Shown here: positions 1 to 9,201 of the stretch, piece by piece
How positions within the stretch are numbered: the stretch's first letter is position 1
Layout of the letters: every line of letters starts with the position of its first letter
Notes under the pieces: model-generated
Seen by the model: only the letters and a program-made list of their open reading frames with translations
What the model was told of the DNA's origin: nothing
Database searches by the model: none
Position numbers and translations under genes: made by a program
NCBI RefSeq assembly: GCF_030161395.1
Contig: NZ_BSST01000001.1
Location: 1,240,001 to 1,304,000 of the forward strand
Direction: 5' to 3'
DNA length: 64,000 nucleotides
DNA from: Thalassotalea insulae
GTDB taxonomy: Bacteria > Pseudomonadota > Gammaproteobacteria > Enterobacterales > Alteromonadaceae

Positions 1-454
1 CCAACGCTCTGGCAATAGCCACACGTTGTTGCTGCCCACCAGATAATTGATAAGGATAACGCTTCGGATATTCAGATAATTGTAATAAGGTCAGCAATTG
101 TTCAATACGTTGTTGCTGCTCTTTTTTCGGTAAATGACTGATACCAAAAGCGATGTTCTGTGCAACAGTAAGGTGGGGAAACAAGGCATAATCTTGAAAA
201 ATCATACCAATACGTCGTTGCTCAGCCGGCATCGCATATTGCTCAGAAGCGATTACTTGCTCCGCCAATTGGATTTGACCACAACTATGCTCAACAAAAC
301 CTGCGATGGTATTAAGCAAGGTAGTTTTGCCACAGCCACTTGGCCCTACCAGACCTAAAATATCCCCTTGCGCTAATGTTAAATCAATAGCATCTAAAAT
401 AGCTTTTTGTTGTAGTTGAACCGAAAGGTTGCTGACAGTGAGCAAGGTCTTCAA
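1..454 (-). CDS. fbpC: Ferric iron ABC transporter, ATP-binding subunit (partial, 3' end off left edge)
   Basis: This is the ATPase that powers iron uptake with the upstream permease and binding protein. About 151 N-terminal residues are visible. They contain Walker A (GPSGCGKTT), a Q-loop (MIFQDYALFPHLTV) and the ABC signature LSGGQQQR, all in the family's usual order; Walker B lies beyond the edge. The likely start is a TTG at 454 that overlaps the TGA of the permease gene (TTGA), with AAGAG about 8 bases upstream. No ATG occurs before the Walker A region in this frame, which supports the TTG. Translational coupling with the permease is likely. Confidence 0.9.
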   Translation of the reverse strand, partial: MKTLLTVSNLSVQLQQKAILDAIDLTLAQGDILGLVGPSGCGKTTLLNTIAGFVEHSCGQIQLAEQVIASEQYAMPAEQRRIGMIFQDYALFPHLTVAQNIAFGISHLPKKEQQQRIEQLLTLLQLSEYPKRYPYQLSGGQQQRVAIARAL

Positions 455-2079
455 ACGTTGTTCTCTTTTTTATTCAAATAAATTATCGGTAATAAGCCAA
501 ATAATACAATGAGTAAGGCACCTAATGCACCTTGTTCTAATTGTTCATCTGATATTAGCTGGTAAATTTGTGTGCTTAAGGTATCAAAATTAAACGGTCT
601 TAATAGCAACACCGCCGGCAGCTCTTTCATTGCTTCAACGAACACTAATAACCAGGCGACAAATATCGATGATTTTAATAACGGCAAATGAACGGTTAAT
701 AAACTGCGTTTTAATCCAACACCTAAGCTTGCTGGTGCGACATCTAAAGACGCCGGAATTTGTTCAATACCACTGGCAATTGTGCCATTGGCTATCGCGG
801 CAAATCGTACGACAAGGGCAAAAATAATAGCAAAAATAGAGCCTGACAGTAGCAGTCCAGGCCGAGCAAGATCCAATAACTTAGCAAGATCGTTGATCCA
901 ATGATCTATCGGACCAAAAGTTGCCAGCATTGCCATCGCCAGTACAGTACCCGGAATAGCATAGCCAACACCGGAAAGCTGCAAAGGCACGCTGCGCGCC
1001 GACGAATAATGCAAGCGTTTAAACAAAGCTAACAACAACGCAATTAGCGTGGCAAATGTTGCGGTAAAAAGTGACACTTTTAAACTGTTAATACCTGACC
1101 ATAATAATTGCTGTAGCTGATTAAAGCTGGCGTAATCTATCGCCATTTTTATCAACAGGCACAGTGGCAAGGCAAACCCTGCAATGACTAATAACCAGCA
1201 AAATCCCGCACAACACAACTGTTGTGGCCAGGTTAATTGACGTATCTTAATATAATTATTTGGTCGATTAGACTGATGACGATGACCTGCTCTTGCCCTT
1301 TGCTCAGCAACTACCGCAAACAAGACAAACAACATTAACACGCTGGCCAACGCATTTGCAGTGGCTAACTCGCCGTATTCTAACCAGGTATCATAAATTG
1401 CTGTGGTCAAGGTATTCACAGCAAAATACTGCACGGTAGCAAAATCAGCCAAGGTTTCCATTAAGACTAAACTGGCTGCAACAGCAATGGCAGGACGCGC
1501 CAAAGGCAATGAAACTTTGATAAAACTTTGTCTGAGAGTAAGCCCTAAACTTTGACTGGCGCGGATTAATTGTTGATCCTGACTTTCAAATGCAGTGCGT
1601 ACTAGCATATAGACATATGGAAACAAGACTAATGCTAACATTACCGCGGCACCGGTCAACGTTCTCATATCAAAGAACCAGTAATCACTCGGCGCTTGCC
1701 AGTGAAAACAACCACGTAAAAAACGCTGCACCGGACCGGCGTAATCAAATAAATCGGTGTAAAGGTATGCCACTAGATAAGCTGGCATGGCCAATGGTAG
1801 TAATAATAACCACCTCAGGTATTGTCGGCCAATCACTTGTGTTTGGCTAATTATAATCGCGCTTGGAATGCCAAATAACAGGCTAAAACCAACCACTAGC
1901 ACTGACAAAATTAAGGTGTTACTAATGTAGGTAGGTAAAACACTTTGCCATAAATGGACAAATAATTCACCTGAGGCAAATAGCCCCGATAGCAGCATCA
2001 CCAGCACAGGTGCAATTAGCACCAGTGCTACTAACCAACTGGTAGACTGCCACGCGTAATGTTTATTGCCCCGGATCAA
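451..2079 (-). CDS. fbpB: Ferric iron ABC transporter, fused permease
   Basis: An inner-membrane permease of 542 residues with two homologous halves. Each half carries about six hydrophobic segments and an EAA-type loop (first half near 'RASQSLGLTLRQSF', second near 'DVAPASLGVGLKRS'). This duplicated architecture is typical of FbpB/SfuB iron permeases. The start is a TTG at 2079 (TTG ATC CGG), 12 bases after the fbpA stop; no strong ribosome-binding site is visible, so coupling to fbpA is likely. It lies between binding protein and ATPase genes, the classic iron importer order. Confidence 0.9.
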   Translation of the reverse strand: MIRGNKHYAWQSTSWLVALVLIAPVLVMLLSGLFASGELFVHLWQSVLPTYISNTLILSVLVVGFSLLFGIPSAIIISQTQVIGRQYLRWLLLLPLAMPAYLVAYLYTDLFDYAGPVQRFLRGCFHWQAPSDYWFFDMRTLTGAAVMLALVLFPYVYMLVRTAFESQDQQLIRASQSLGLTLRQSFIKVSLPLARPAIAVAASLVLMETLADFATVQYFAVNTLTTAIYDTWLEYGELATANALASVLMLFVLFAVVAEQRARAGHRHQSNRPNNYIKIRQLTWPQQLCCAGFCWLLVIAGFALPLCLLIKMAIDYASFNQLQQLLWSGINSLKVSLFTATFATLIALLLALFKRLHYSSARSVPLQLSGVGYAIPGTVLAMAMLATFGPIDHWINDLAKLLDLARPGLLLSGSIFAIIFALVVRFAAIANGTIASGIEQIPASLDVAPASLGVGLKRSLLTVHLPLLKSSIFVAWLLVFVEAMKELPAVLLLRPFNFDTLSTQIYQLISDEQLEQGALGALLIVLFGLLPIIYLNKKENNV

Positions 2080-2091
2080 AATACAATACTG

Positions 2092-3102
2092 TTAAAGGTC
2101 AAACTTTGCCTGATCAATTAATTTAATTGCCGCTTTGCGGTGTTTTGCAATTTGTTCTAACGATAAAGTATCCGCTTTAAACTTGCCCCAAGATGCCACT
2201 AATTTTGATACTGCTACGCCTGCACGTACAGGGTATTCCATATTAGTTTCGGCATACATTTTCTGCGCTTTTTCAGAGACTAAAAACTCCATTAACGCTA
2301 TTGCATTGGCTTTATTAGGCGCATATTTTGCCAAAGCAACCCCTGAAATATTTACGTGCGCACCACGATTTCCTTGGTTAGGAAAATTAATATTGACCGC
2401 ATCTGCCCACACTTTTTGTTTGTCATCCTTAAGCATCTTGCCAAAGTAGTAACTGTTACCTAAAGACAAATCACATAAATTTTGATGAATGGCCTGAACC
2501 TGCCCCCGATCACTACCTTGTGGTTTACGTGCTAAGTTAGCTTTTACACCATTTAACCACTCTAATGTTTTTGCTTCACCGTGCTCAGCAATCATCGACG
2601 CCACCAAAGCGACATTATAAGGATGTTTTCCACTGCGGGTACAAATCCGTCCTTTATACTTAGCATCCGCCAAATCTTCATAATTAATACTAATATTACC
2701 CAAACGTTTTGCCGAATAGATATTGCGCACCCGTGTTGTTAAACCAAACCAAGTATCATCTGTCGCCTGAAACTGCTGTGGTACTGCTTGTTCTAATACT
2801 TGAGAACTCACAGCCTGTAACAACTTTTTATCATGTAGCTCGACTAAACGGCTGATATCTGTAGTGAGCAGTACATCCGCAGGACTGTATTCACCTTCTC
2901 GCATTAAGCGCTCTGCCATACCTTTTTTTGCAAACACCACATTAACTTTGATGCCACTTTGCTTGGTGAAAACATCAAACAGAGGTTTTACCAAAAACGG
3001 CTGACGGTAAGAATAAACATTCACTTCTTCCGCCTGAACCATAAGGTTTGGCAGTATTACACTAACCAATAATAGGCAACGTCCTAATGCTTTTTTTAAC
3101 AT
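2092..3102 (-). CDS. fbpA: Ferric iron ABC transporter, periplasmic binding protein
   Basis: A secreted iron-binding protein (336 residues) that hands Fe(III) to the FbpBC transporter. The N-terminus is a signal peptide (MLKKALGRCLLLVSVILPN..., ending near VQA-EE), followed by the FbpA/FutA opening 'VNVYSYRQPFLVKPLFDVF'. 'GNSYYFGKML' in the C-terminal lobe contains the paired tyrosines typical of iron ligands in this family. I prefer the ATG at 3102, with GGAATT 8 bases upstream, over a longer frame from 3165, because it places the signal peptide at the start. A Fur-type box lies about 100 bases upstream. Confidence 0.9.
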   Translation of the reverse strand: MLKKALGRCLLLVSVILPNLMVQAEEVNVYSYRQPFLVKPLFDVFTKQSGIKVNVVFAKKGMAERLMREGEYSPADVLLTTDISRLVELHDKKLLQAVSSQVLEQAVPQQFQATDDTWFGLTTRVRNIYSAKRLGNISINYEDLADAKYKGRICTRSGKHPYNVALVASMIAEHGEAKTLEWLNGVKANLARKPQGSDRGQVQAIHQNLCDLSLGNSYYFGKMLKDDKQKVWADAVNINFPNQGNRGAHVNISGVALAKYAPNKANAIALMEFLVSEKAQKMYAETNMEYPVRAGVAVSKLVASWGKFKADTLSLEQIAKHRKAAIKLIDQAKFDL

Positions 3103-3196
3103 ATCAATTCCAGTTTTATTCATTATTAAACGAAATGTCAGGCATAGCGCCCAAATGTGCTGCAAGCCTAATGAACAAAGCGCAAGCTGTCAACAA

Positions 3197-3217
3197 TTTT
3201 GAGAATAGTTCTCATTT
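3197..3217. promoter_or_regulatory. Fur box upstream of fbpABC
   Basis: The sequence TGAGAATAGTTCTCA (3200-3214) is an almost perfect inverted repeat, flanked by TTT/TTT. Read on the minus strand it is AATGAGAACTATTCTCA, close to the gammaproteobacterial Fur consensus (AATGAnAAT-ATTnTCATT). Its position before an iron uptake operon supports Fe-Fur repression. Confidence 0.75.
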
Positions 3218-3242
3218 AACCCAAAATTAAACACTAACACCG

Positions 3243-4127
3243 TTAAACCTTAATACCAACAAAGCCTATTACCAATAGCCAGCAGGCAAAAAACAGCTTC
3301 AACTTAGTGGCAGATAAATAACTGACCAGAGTTTTTGCTAATATCCCGCCTAATACCGCCCCAGGGCCAGCAAATAACATCACTTGCCAGTAAACATTAA
3401 ATGCGACTAACGTATGTTGAGCAATCGCTGACCACACGGTAAACGCCGATACTATCACTGCCGCTGCTACAGCCATAGTGACGTCGAAGCGGCGCAAAAT
3501 CAGGTAAATAGCCAGTAATTCCCCTACACCAACCGACAGCCAAGCGGTAACACCACCACCAACTAAACTGATAACAACCAAGGCAAAATAATCCACCATT
3601 TTAATCTGACTGCGCTCTCTTGACGGCTTAACAAAATAAACACTAATGACAATAAACAAGCCAAGCACCAGTGAAAACCAGCTAAAGTTTTGATGTAAGC
3701 TCGAAGGAGCCTGAATTTTGTTGCCATAAACCAGCCACAGACCAAGGATAGCGCTAATAGCAGCAACACAAATAATACGTTTAAATCCCAGCCATAACCG
3801 TAATTCCGTTTTTTCGCTACGATAATGTCGCCACCAGGTCACAGCGCCAGCTGTCATACCAAAACACTGAATAGCAAAGCTAGTGGCAATAGCCTGAGAC
3901 TCAGTAAATGCCAATTGATTAAATGCAGGAATAAAAACCACACCACCTCCTGCACCGGTCGAATTAGCAAAAATGGCACCAAGTACGCCAAGCAAACTAA
4001 ACAAGCTATAGTTTGTTAGCTCTGTAACAGCTAACGAAGAAAAGTAAATTGCCACTAACCACAAGCTAAAAAAGCAAAATAGAAACTTGCGACGACTTAA
4101 GCGAACTGGCTCGGAGGAATTAAACAT
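3243..4127 (-). CDS. TauE/SafE (DUF81) family membrane permease
   Basis: A 294-residue integral membrane protein with about eight hydrophobic segments. It has the glycine-rich family signature 'GAGGGVVFIPA' near residue 57 and a second repeat 'GGGVTAWLSVGVGELLAIYL' near residue 190. Family members export or import small organosulfur anions such as sulfite or sulfoacetate; the substrate here cannot be read. It starts 11 bases after the YcxB-like gene stop, so the two are probably cotranscribed. Confidence 0.8.
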   Translation of the reverse strand: MFNSSEPVRLSRRKFLFCFFSLWLVAIYFSSLAVTELTNYSLFSLLGVLGAIFANSTGAGGGVVFIPAFNQLAFTESQAIATSFAIQCFGMTAGAVTWWRHYRSEKTELRLWLGFKRIICVAAISAILGLWLVYGNKIQAPSSLHQNFSWFSLVLGLFIVISVYFVKPSRERSQIKMVDYFALVVISLVGGGVTAWLSVGVGELLAIYLILRRFDVTMAVAAAVIVSAFTVWSAIAQHTLVAFNVYWQVMLFAGPGAVLGGILAKTLVSYLSATKLKLFFACWLLVIGFVGIKV

Positions 4128-4137
4128 AGCTTAACGG

Positions 4138-4626
4138 TTAATTTGATAGCTGCTGTGCTTGTTGCTGCAAGTAGTCAATCGCTTCAGCCGATAACACGCT
4201 GGCAGAAATATAATTTTTTCCTGCTTGATGCGTAATAATCCAGCCTAGTTCAGTCTGTATTAAGCCATTAATATCTTGCCATAACAGTTGTTGTTGACCA
4301 TAGAAAGAACGACTTTGAATCCCCTTATCATCTATCGTTAAAGTGATTTCATTATTAGCGGTTTTACCTAACATTTGCCTGACTAACCACCACGGCTTTT
4401 GATAGTAAACACTTAGCGCTTCCACCAGACCCAAAACAAAGATAAACCAGGCAACATAAGGATTGAGCGGGGTAAATATCACTAACACGCCGCCAAATAA
4501 GCAGAAAAACAATGCTTTGGCATAAGCGCGCCAAGAATAATCTTGGGTAACGGATTGCTCATAGCATTCGCTAAAATAAGCTTTATTTAACAAATAACGA
4601 GTAGAGTAATGAAAAGCTGGGGTCAT
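4138..4626 (-). CDS. YcxB-like membrane protein
   Basis: A protein of 162 residues with two adjacent hydrophobic segments (about residues 34-70) followed by a soluble beta-rich domain ('ITLTIDDKGIQSRSFYGQQQLLWQDINGLIQTE'). The order of basic N-terminus, two transmembrane segments and this domain with a conserved tryptophan matches the YcxB/PH-like family. No enzymatic function is known to me. It lies directly upstream of the TauE/SafE gene. Confidence 0.6.
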   Translation of the reverse strand: MTPAFHYSTRYLLNKAYFSECYEQSVTQDYSWRAYAKALFFCLFGGVLVIFTPLNPYVAWFIFVLGLVEALSVYYQKPWWLVRQMLGKTANNEITLTIDDKGIQSRSFYGQQQLLWQDINGLIQTELGWIITHQAGKNYISASVLSAEAIDYLQQQAQQLSN

Positions 4627-4747
4627 AAATATTGAGCGGCTATCGACAAACAGCGCTTATCTTATATTGGTATAAAAATTCATTTTACCCAGTCACAGGC
4701 AAGGAGAAAAGCAATAAATATACTATCGCAAGATTAAAAATTGTAGT

Positions 4748-5251
4748 TTATGACGGTTTATGACGATGTGGCCTGTTCGCCTCAGCTGAAATTTCACTTT
4801 CATTAGTATTATGCGGTGCACTAGCGTTTTGTATTTTTGACCAGTAAGCAACATACTGACTGATTTTATATTTTGCTGCAGCCGTTAATTTTTCGTTGAC
4901 TTCTTGTTCTTTTAAGATGCTCTCAATTTTATCAAATAACTGATCAACATTAGCAGCTGACGCTTGCTGTTGCTCTGCTACGCTTTGATGGCTAGCACCA
5001 GCTTTTCTATGAACACTTCCACCTGACTGTTCTCCAAAAAGATTTAACCAGCGATCACTGTACTGACCCGTTTTCATTAATTGTTCAAAGTAGCTATTTG
5101 CTTGTTCCGGTTGCTTGATAATATCGATGAATGTGCAAATAAAAGAAACCGGGCTTAACAATAGATCCCTTAATGCATCACATGCTAATTTTATTTGAAA
5201 GATAGCTAAATTTTTAATCATTAACCAACGGCTATAGTGATTTGATGACAT
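4748..5251 (-). CDS. Unrecognised protein with N-terminal amphipathic/hydrophobic helix
   Basis: A predicted 167-residue protein that I do not recognise. An N-terminal hydrophobic stretch (LACDALRDLLLSPVSFICTF) is followed by a charged region, a low-complexity Gln/Ala linker and a helical part ending in a His/Arg-rich tail. The ATG at 5251 is preferred over the GTG at 5260 because AGG lies 8 bases before it. It stands alone, with over 300 bases downstream and 120 bases upstream to the neighbours. Codon use looks normal for the region. Confidence 0.55.
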   Translation of the reverse strand: MSSNHYSRWLMIKNLAIFQIKLACDALRDLLLSPVSFICTFIDIIKQPEQANSYFEQLMKTGQYSDRWLNLFGEQSGGSVHRKAGASHQSVAEQQQASAANVDQLFDKIESILKEQEVNEKLTAAAKYKISQYVAYWSKIQNASAPHNTNESEISAEANRPHRHKPS

Positions 5252-5596
5252 TAAGCACACCTATTAAAACGAGAAATATAAACAAATCAATACTATATCA
5301 GAATATAGTAATTAAACAGCTCAAAGAAGGGAAATCAATCATTGGGAGTAAAATGCGCCTTAATGGTAACTGCTATTATGCACATTAAGACGCATGCTCA
5401 TGAAACAAAGAAGTGGAATCTGCTTCGCTATTTAATTGTAGTACAACTTTTTAAATTACGATAAAAAATACCAAAAAAATTAAGTCTCTTTTTGTTAAGT
5501 ATGTTCAACTAAGGTGAACTGGCTATTTTATTGCCAGTGACTGAACATAAAACACAAGGATAACGCTTACTTTACAAGCAGTTAGCCTTGTATTTA
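5252..5596. other. Intergenic region without a visible gene
   Basis: A+T-rich spacer between two minus-strand genes. A short hairpin (ACTGGC/GCCAGT, 5518-5538) is present, but no T-tract follows it on either strand, so I do not call it a terminator. No convincing reading frame or RNA gene was seen. Confidence 0.4.
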
Positions 5597-6082
5597 CTAC
5601 ATTTTGGTAATATCACAGCGCATTTCCAGCAAACTGGCACTAAAACCAGCTTTTTGGTACGCACGGATGGCGGGTAAATTATCAGCAAAAACATCTAAAT
5701 GCATCATAGTGACTCCTTGTTCACTCGACCAATCTGCCAGGTGCTTAATGAGCTGTTGATTAACCCCATGACCACGAAACTCAGGGTCAACATACATAAA
5801 ACCTAAATAACTATAAAAATTATAGCTAACATAAGGTTTTGCCTGCTCAATACGCGCATATCCACTGGCGATAAGCTTGCCGCTCCGATCATTATTTTGT
5901 AGCTCTGCTACCACTAAGTAGCATTGTTCCGCACTGATAAGTTGTTCTAAATCATAATACTGAATAGGGTCAGGTTTTAAGCACTGATCAAACGGTCGCT
6001 CTGCCTCAATCACTCCTTGCTCAAACTGCTTTAACTGATTTAAGTCCGCATCCGTGGCTGCTCTGATAATCATATTTTTCAT
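5597..6082 (-). CDS. GNAT family N-acetyltransferase
   Basis: A 161-residue GNAT protein. The acetyl-CoA-binding motif A is visible as 'LGFMYVDPEFRGHGVNQQLIKHL' (R/Q-x-x-G-x-G/A loop as RGHGVN), preceded by beta strands and followed by the motif B segment 'LDVFADNLPAIRAYQKAGF'. The acceptor (amine of a protein, antibiotic or metabolite) cannot be told from sequence. The start ATG at 6082 is chosen because AGGAACC lies about 13 bases upstream; a second Met three codons in is possible. Confidence 0.8.
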   Translation of the reverse strand: MKNMIIRAATDADLNQLKQFEQGVIEAERPFDQCLKPDPIQYYDLEQLISAEQCYLVVAELQNNDRSGKLIASGYARIEQAKPYVSYNFYSYLGFMYVDPEFRGHGVNQQLIKHLADWSSEQGVTMMHLDVFADNLPAIRAYQKAGFSASLLEMRCDITKM

Positions 6083-6334
6083 TAAGCTGACTGGTTCCTA
6101 TAATTTTGATAACACAGTAACTTATGGTAGAGATAATCAACAAAAGCAGCAAATAGTATTTAGATAAAGTATTGCCATTTTTGTGATAACCAACAATTCG
6201 TTTAAACGCTAATTTGTTCCTTTTAATAATTCCAGTAAATTATTTTTCCTTGAGATAACAATACTAGCTATTGCGCCGGTAAATCACTTAGTATAGAAAG
6301 GGCTATAGCATGAAATTATCGCAGAGGAAGATAC

Positions 6335-7423
6335 TTGAGTAGTCATTTGGCATTTAATCGCATCATCCAACAAGATTTCGGTCAGCTAACTAGTGGCGAA
6401 TTCGCCTCACTTTATACTTTAACCAATGCGAATGGCATGCAGGTAAAAATCACCAATTATGGCGCCATCATCGTTTCAATATTTACGCCAGATAAAACTC
6501 AGCGCCTTACCGATATCGTCTTAGGCTATGATAATGTTGCAGACTATGAAGCTGACAACTATTATCTTGGCGCAGTCATCGGCCGCTATGCTGGGCGCAT
6601 CCATCAAGGCAAAATTTCAATCAATGGCCAACAACATCAACTAACACTCAATGCCCCAGACAGCCAGTTACATGGTGGTAAGCAAGGGTTGAATAAACAA
6701 TTATGGCGTGCCAAAACCAGCGAAAATGCAGATACTGCCTGTTTAACACTGTCATACACCAGTCCAGATGGTGAGCAAGGTTTTCCTGGCACCGTTAATT
6801 TTACCGTCAATTATCACCTTAATGATAATAATGAACTGATTGTTGAATATTTGGCTAAAACCGATCAGCCAACCTTAGTTAATCTCACTCAGCACAGTTA
6901 TTTTAATCTTGCCGGTCATAACAGTGGCAATGTGCATTCCCATCAAGTCGCCATTAATGCCGACTATTTTTTACCGATGAATGAACGAGCCTATCCAACG
7001 GGGGAAATTGCACAGGTAGACCATACACCACATGACTTTAGACAGTTAAAAGCATTGGCTCAGGATATTGATGCTGACAATAAACAAATTGCCATTGGCA
7101 AAGGTTATGATAATTATTGGCTGCTCAACGATAACGCGATATCAGTACAAGCATTTGCAGCTCAGGTAGTAGAACCTAATTCAGGCCGGCGGATGACAAT
7201 CTATACCGATCAGCCAAGCATGGTGCTATATACAGCAAATTACATAGATGGCAGTCATATTGGAAAAAATAATTATTGCTATCAGCGCAGAGCGGCGCTG
7301 TGCTTAGAACCTCAGCGTGCTAACAATAAAGAAAAAGGTGTCACTTTGGACAATACCTTGTTAACACCAACACAGCCATTTGCCAGCACCACTCGTTATG
7401 TGTTTGATCTGATAGAAAGCTAA
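6335..7423 (+). CDS. galM: Aldose 1-epimerase (mutarotase)
   Basis: Interconverts alpha and beta anomers of hexoses in the cytoplasm. The 362-residue length and family landmarks fit: 'NYGAIIVSIFTPD', 'IGRYAGRI', 'LHGGKQGLNKQLW', and 'LTQHSYFNLAGH', which holds the catalytic histidine. 'LEPQR' near the C-terminus holds the conserved catalytic glutamate. The start is a TTG at 6335 preceded by AGAGGAAG at ideal spacing; no ATG is nearby. It converges on argR. It may serve glucose released by the glucan locus downstream, but it lies 18 kb away and has no LacI operator. Confidence 0.92.
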   Translation: MSSHLAFNRIIQQDFGQLTSGEFASLYTLTNANGMQVKITNYGAIIVSIFTPDKTQRLTDIVLGYDNVADYEADNYYLGAVIGRYAGRIHQGKISINGQQHQLTLNAPDSQLHGGKQGLNKQLWRAKTSENADTACLTLSYTSPDGEQGFPGTVNFTVNYHLNDNNELIVEYLAKTDQPTLVNLTQHSYFNLAGHNSGNVHSHQVAINADYFLPMNERAYPTGEIAQVDHTPHDFRQLKALAQDIDADNKQIAIGKGYDNYWLLNDNAISVQAFAAQVVEPNSGRRMTIYTDQPSMVLYTANYIDGSHIGKNNYCYQRRAALCLEPQRANNKEKGVTLDNTLLTPTQPFASTTRYVFDLIES

Positions 7424-7442
7424 CAACTCTCGCTTTTAACGA

Positions 7443-7470
7443 CAAAAAAAGGAAGTGACATCCACTTCCT
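7443..7470 (-). terminator. Rho-independent terminator of argR
   Basis: An 8-bp perfect stem AGGAAGTG/CACTTCCT (7450-7457 and 7463-7470) with a 5-base loop. On the minus strand it is followed by seven T residues (complement of 7444-7450). It lies in the gap between convergent galM and argR and best serves argR. Confidence 0.85.
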
Positions 7471-7503
7471 CTTAATGACAAAAATAAGTAAAAACAGTCG
7501 ATA

Positions 7504-7974
7504 TTAAACATCAAGCAAGCGCTTAATATCATCGGTAATTTGATCGATTTTATTAACATCAACTGGCGCAATAAAAATGGTATCATCGCCAGCGAGTGTA
7601 CCTAAGATCCCTGCTGACTCCCCCATACTGTCTAACATACGAGAAATTAACGGTGCGCCACCAATGCCTGTTTTAACAATGATCTGCATATTATTATGCT
7701 TAACACTGACCACGACAGATTGAATGGCCTGACGGGATTTCGGGATCGCCAATTCATCCGGCAGAATATACACCACCTGATTACTGGCATTACGCATTTT
7801 TACCGCGCCCAATTTTGACAGCAAACGGGAAATTTTAGCCTGCGACATATTTTTAAAGCCTTGCTCAGCTAAAGCGTCCGCTAACTGGCTTTGTGAACCG
7901 TAACATTGTTCATGCAATAAGGCTTTAAATGCCAAAACCAATTCGGCTTCATTCTTCTTACGTTCTGATGTCAT
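7504..7974 (-). CDS. argR: Arginine repressor
   Basis: Hexameric DNA-binding regulator of arginine metabolism, 156 residues as usual. The N-terminal winged helix includes 'GSQSQLADALAEQGFKNMSQAKISRLLSKLG' with the typical SQAKISR recognition helix. The C-terminal oligomerisation and L-arginine-binding domain includes 'GILGTLAGDDTIFIAP' (the GT/GDDT motif contacting arginine). In many gammaproteobacteria argR is divergent from mdh; here no mdh is present and the upstream gene is an acyltransferase on the same strand. Confidence 0.95.
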   Translation of the reverse strand: MTSERKKNEAELVLAFKALLHEQCYGSQSQLADALAEQGFKNMSQAKISRLLSKLGAVKMRNASNQVVYILPDELAIPKSRQAIQSVVVSVKHNNMQIIVKTGIGGAPLISRMLDSMGESAGILGTLAGDDTIFIAPVDVNKIDQITDDIKRLLDV

Positions 7975-8154
7975 TATTATCCTAAAAGCTAACCTTTACT
8001 CACTGATATTTTAGCTAGTTTCCTAAGTAAATCCTACTTTTTTATTCACTTAGTATTTAGTTAAATTTTAGTCCTTACTGACAATTAGCGAAGTGAAGTT
8101 TATATTTATTGCTTTTGGTTGAATATTTATGCTATTGCTGCACGCATGGCTAGT

Positions 8155-9201
8155 TTAAATCACTAACGCCCGTTGCTCAGCAATCCCCATAGACAAAATA
8201 TAGGGATCTTGCTTTTGTCGTTCAATAAAGTCGGTTTTACAATTTAATCCTTGCCACTGATGTTCAATCAAGCATTGCGCGACAGAACCACCAAGTGTTG
8301 CTCCTGGTCCTAAAATAATTAATTTGTCTGGGGCAAATTCTTTAACCGCCACTTCAATTGCCTTACTAAAGTTATATGGCGCTACCACTTGCGTGCCTAA
8401 AGTATAATCATATAATGCCTGACAATCCGTTGCATAAGGCTGCCAGATATTTCCTAGACCATCAATCAATGGTACATCAGGACAATGAAACAAAGACGGT
8501 GCCAGCATCTGCTGCGCCTTGGAAGATATCTCATTTAACAGTGGGGTATGAAATGCCGCATGGTTAAATAAATTCATCGGGTATCTATCATCGATCACTG
8601 GCAAATTTTCCTGCATCGCCTGCAAGCCGTTTTTATCGCCGCCCAGTACAATATAACCGCCAAGATAGATCGAAATATAAACCTGACAATCAGCTCTTTG
8701 ATTAACCTCTGTCACCAAAGCCAATACCTGCTGTTCTCGTTGTTTATCCCGTTGCCAGTACTGATCAACCACAGGGTAAATCAATTGCCCGCCGATAATC
8801 CCATCAGTCATCATCGACCCCATGGTATTAATCAGTTCAATTGCGCCATAAGCTTTTAACGCACCAGCAACTGCTAATGCAATATACCAGCCCATAGAAT
8901 TCCCAGTGACGGCAACAATGTCATACTTATCGTTATCAATCGACTGATAATCGCCATAAGCGCAGGCATAAATCAGTGCAGAAGCGTTTTCACCGGCGGT
9001 ATGAGTACGCATACTGTATTTATCCATGCTATCAAGCTTGCTGATCGGCGCCTGATTTTGCAGGGTTCGATACTGATCGATGTGCTCAATAAATGACGAT
9101 TTATCACTATGAAAACGCGATAAATAACCTAATTCTTCCTTATTATAGGTTCCTCGCCCAGGACAAATCACCACTGCTCTTTGTTTCTTGGTATTGGTCA
9201 T
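8155..9201 (-). CDS. Acyltransferase of the FabD (malonyl-CoA:ACP transacylase) fold, atypical active site
   Basis: A 348-residue protein alignable by eye with FabD. The nucleophile elbow is GNSMG (Ser102; FabD has GHSLG), the catalytic His is probably H218 in 'NHAAFHTPLL', and the C-terminal 'LGPGATLGGSVAQCL' matches FabD 'VGPGKVLTGL'. The arginine that binds the malonyl carboxylate in FabD (R117, in 'MRG') aligns with Met127 ('TMG'). This suggests a non-carboxylated acyl substrate; that is inference. Its ATG overlaps the stop of the E1 gene by 4 bases (ATGA), so the two are translationally coupled. It is not the housekeeping fabD, since no other fab genes are near. Confidence 0.75.
   Translation of the reverse strand: MTNTKKQRAVVICPGRGTYNKEELGYLSRFHSDKSSFIEHIDQYRTLQNQAPISKLDSMDKYSMRTHTAGENASALIYACAYGDYQSIDNDKYDIVAVTGNSMGWYIALAVAGALKAYGAIELINTMGSMMTDGIIGGQLIYPVVDQYWQRDKQREQQVLALVTEVNQRADCQVYISIYLGGYIVLGGDKNGLQAMQENLPVIDDRYPMNLFNHAAFHTPLLNEISSKAQQMLAPSLFHCPDVPLIDGLGNIWQPYATDCQALYDYTLGTQVVAPYNFSKAIEVAVKEFAPDKLIILGPGATLGGSVAQCLIEHQWQGLNCKTDFIERQKQDPYILSMGIAEQRALVI

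Noticed and set aside
7975..8154. ARG boxes before argR
   Set aside because: One partial match (TTGAATATTTATG) was seen, but no proper pair of 18-bp sites with the usual 2-3 base gap.
8155..9201. Housekeeping fabD
   Set aside because: No fatty acid synthesis genes adjoin, and the malonyl-binding Arg and elbow His are replaced.
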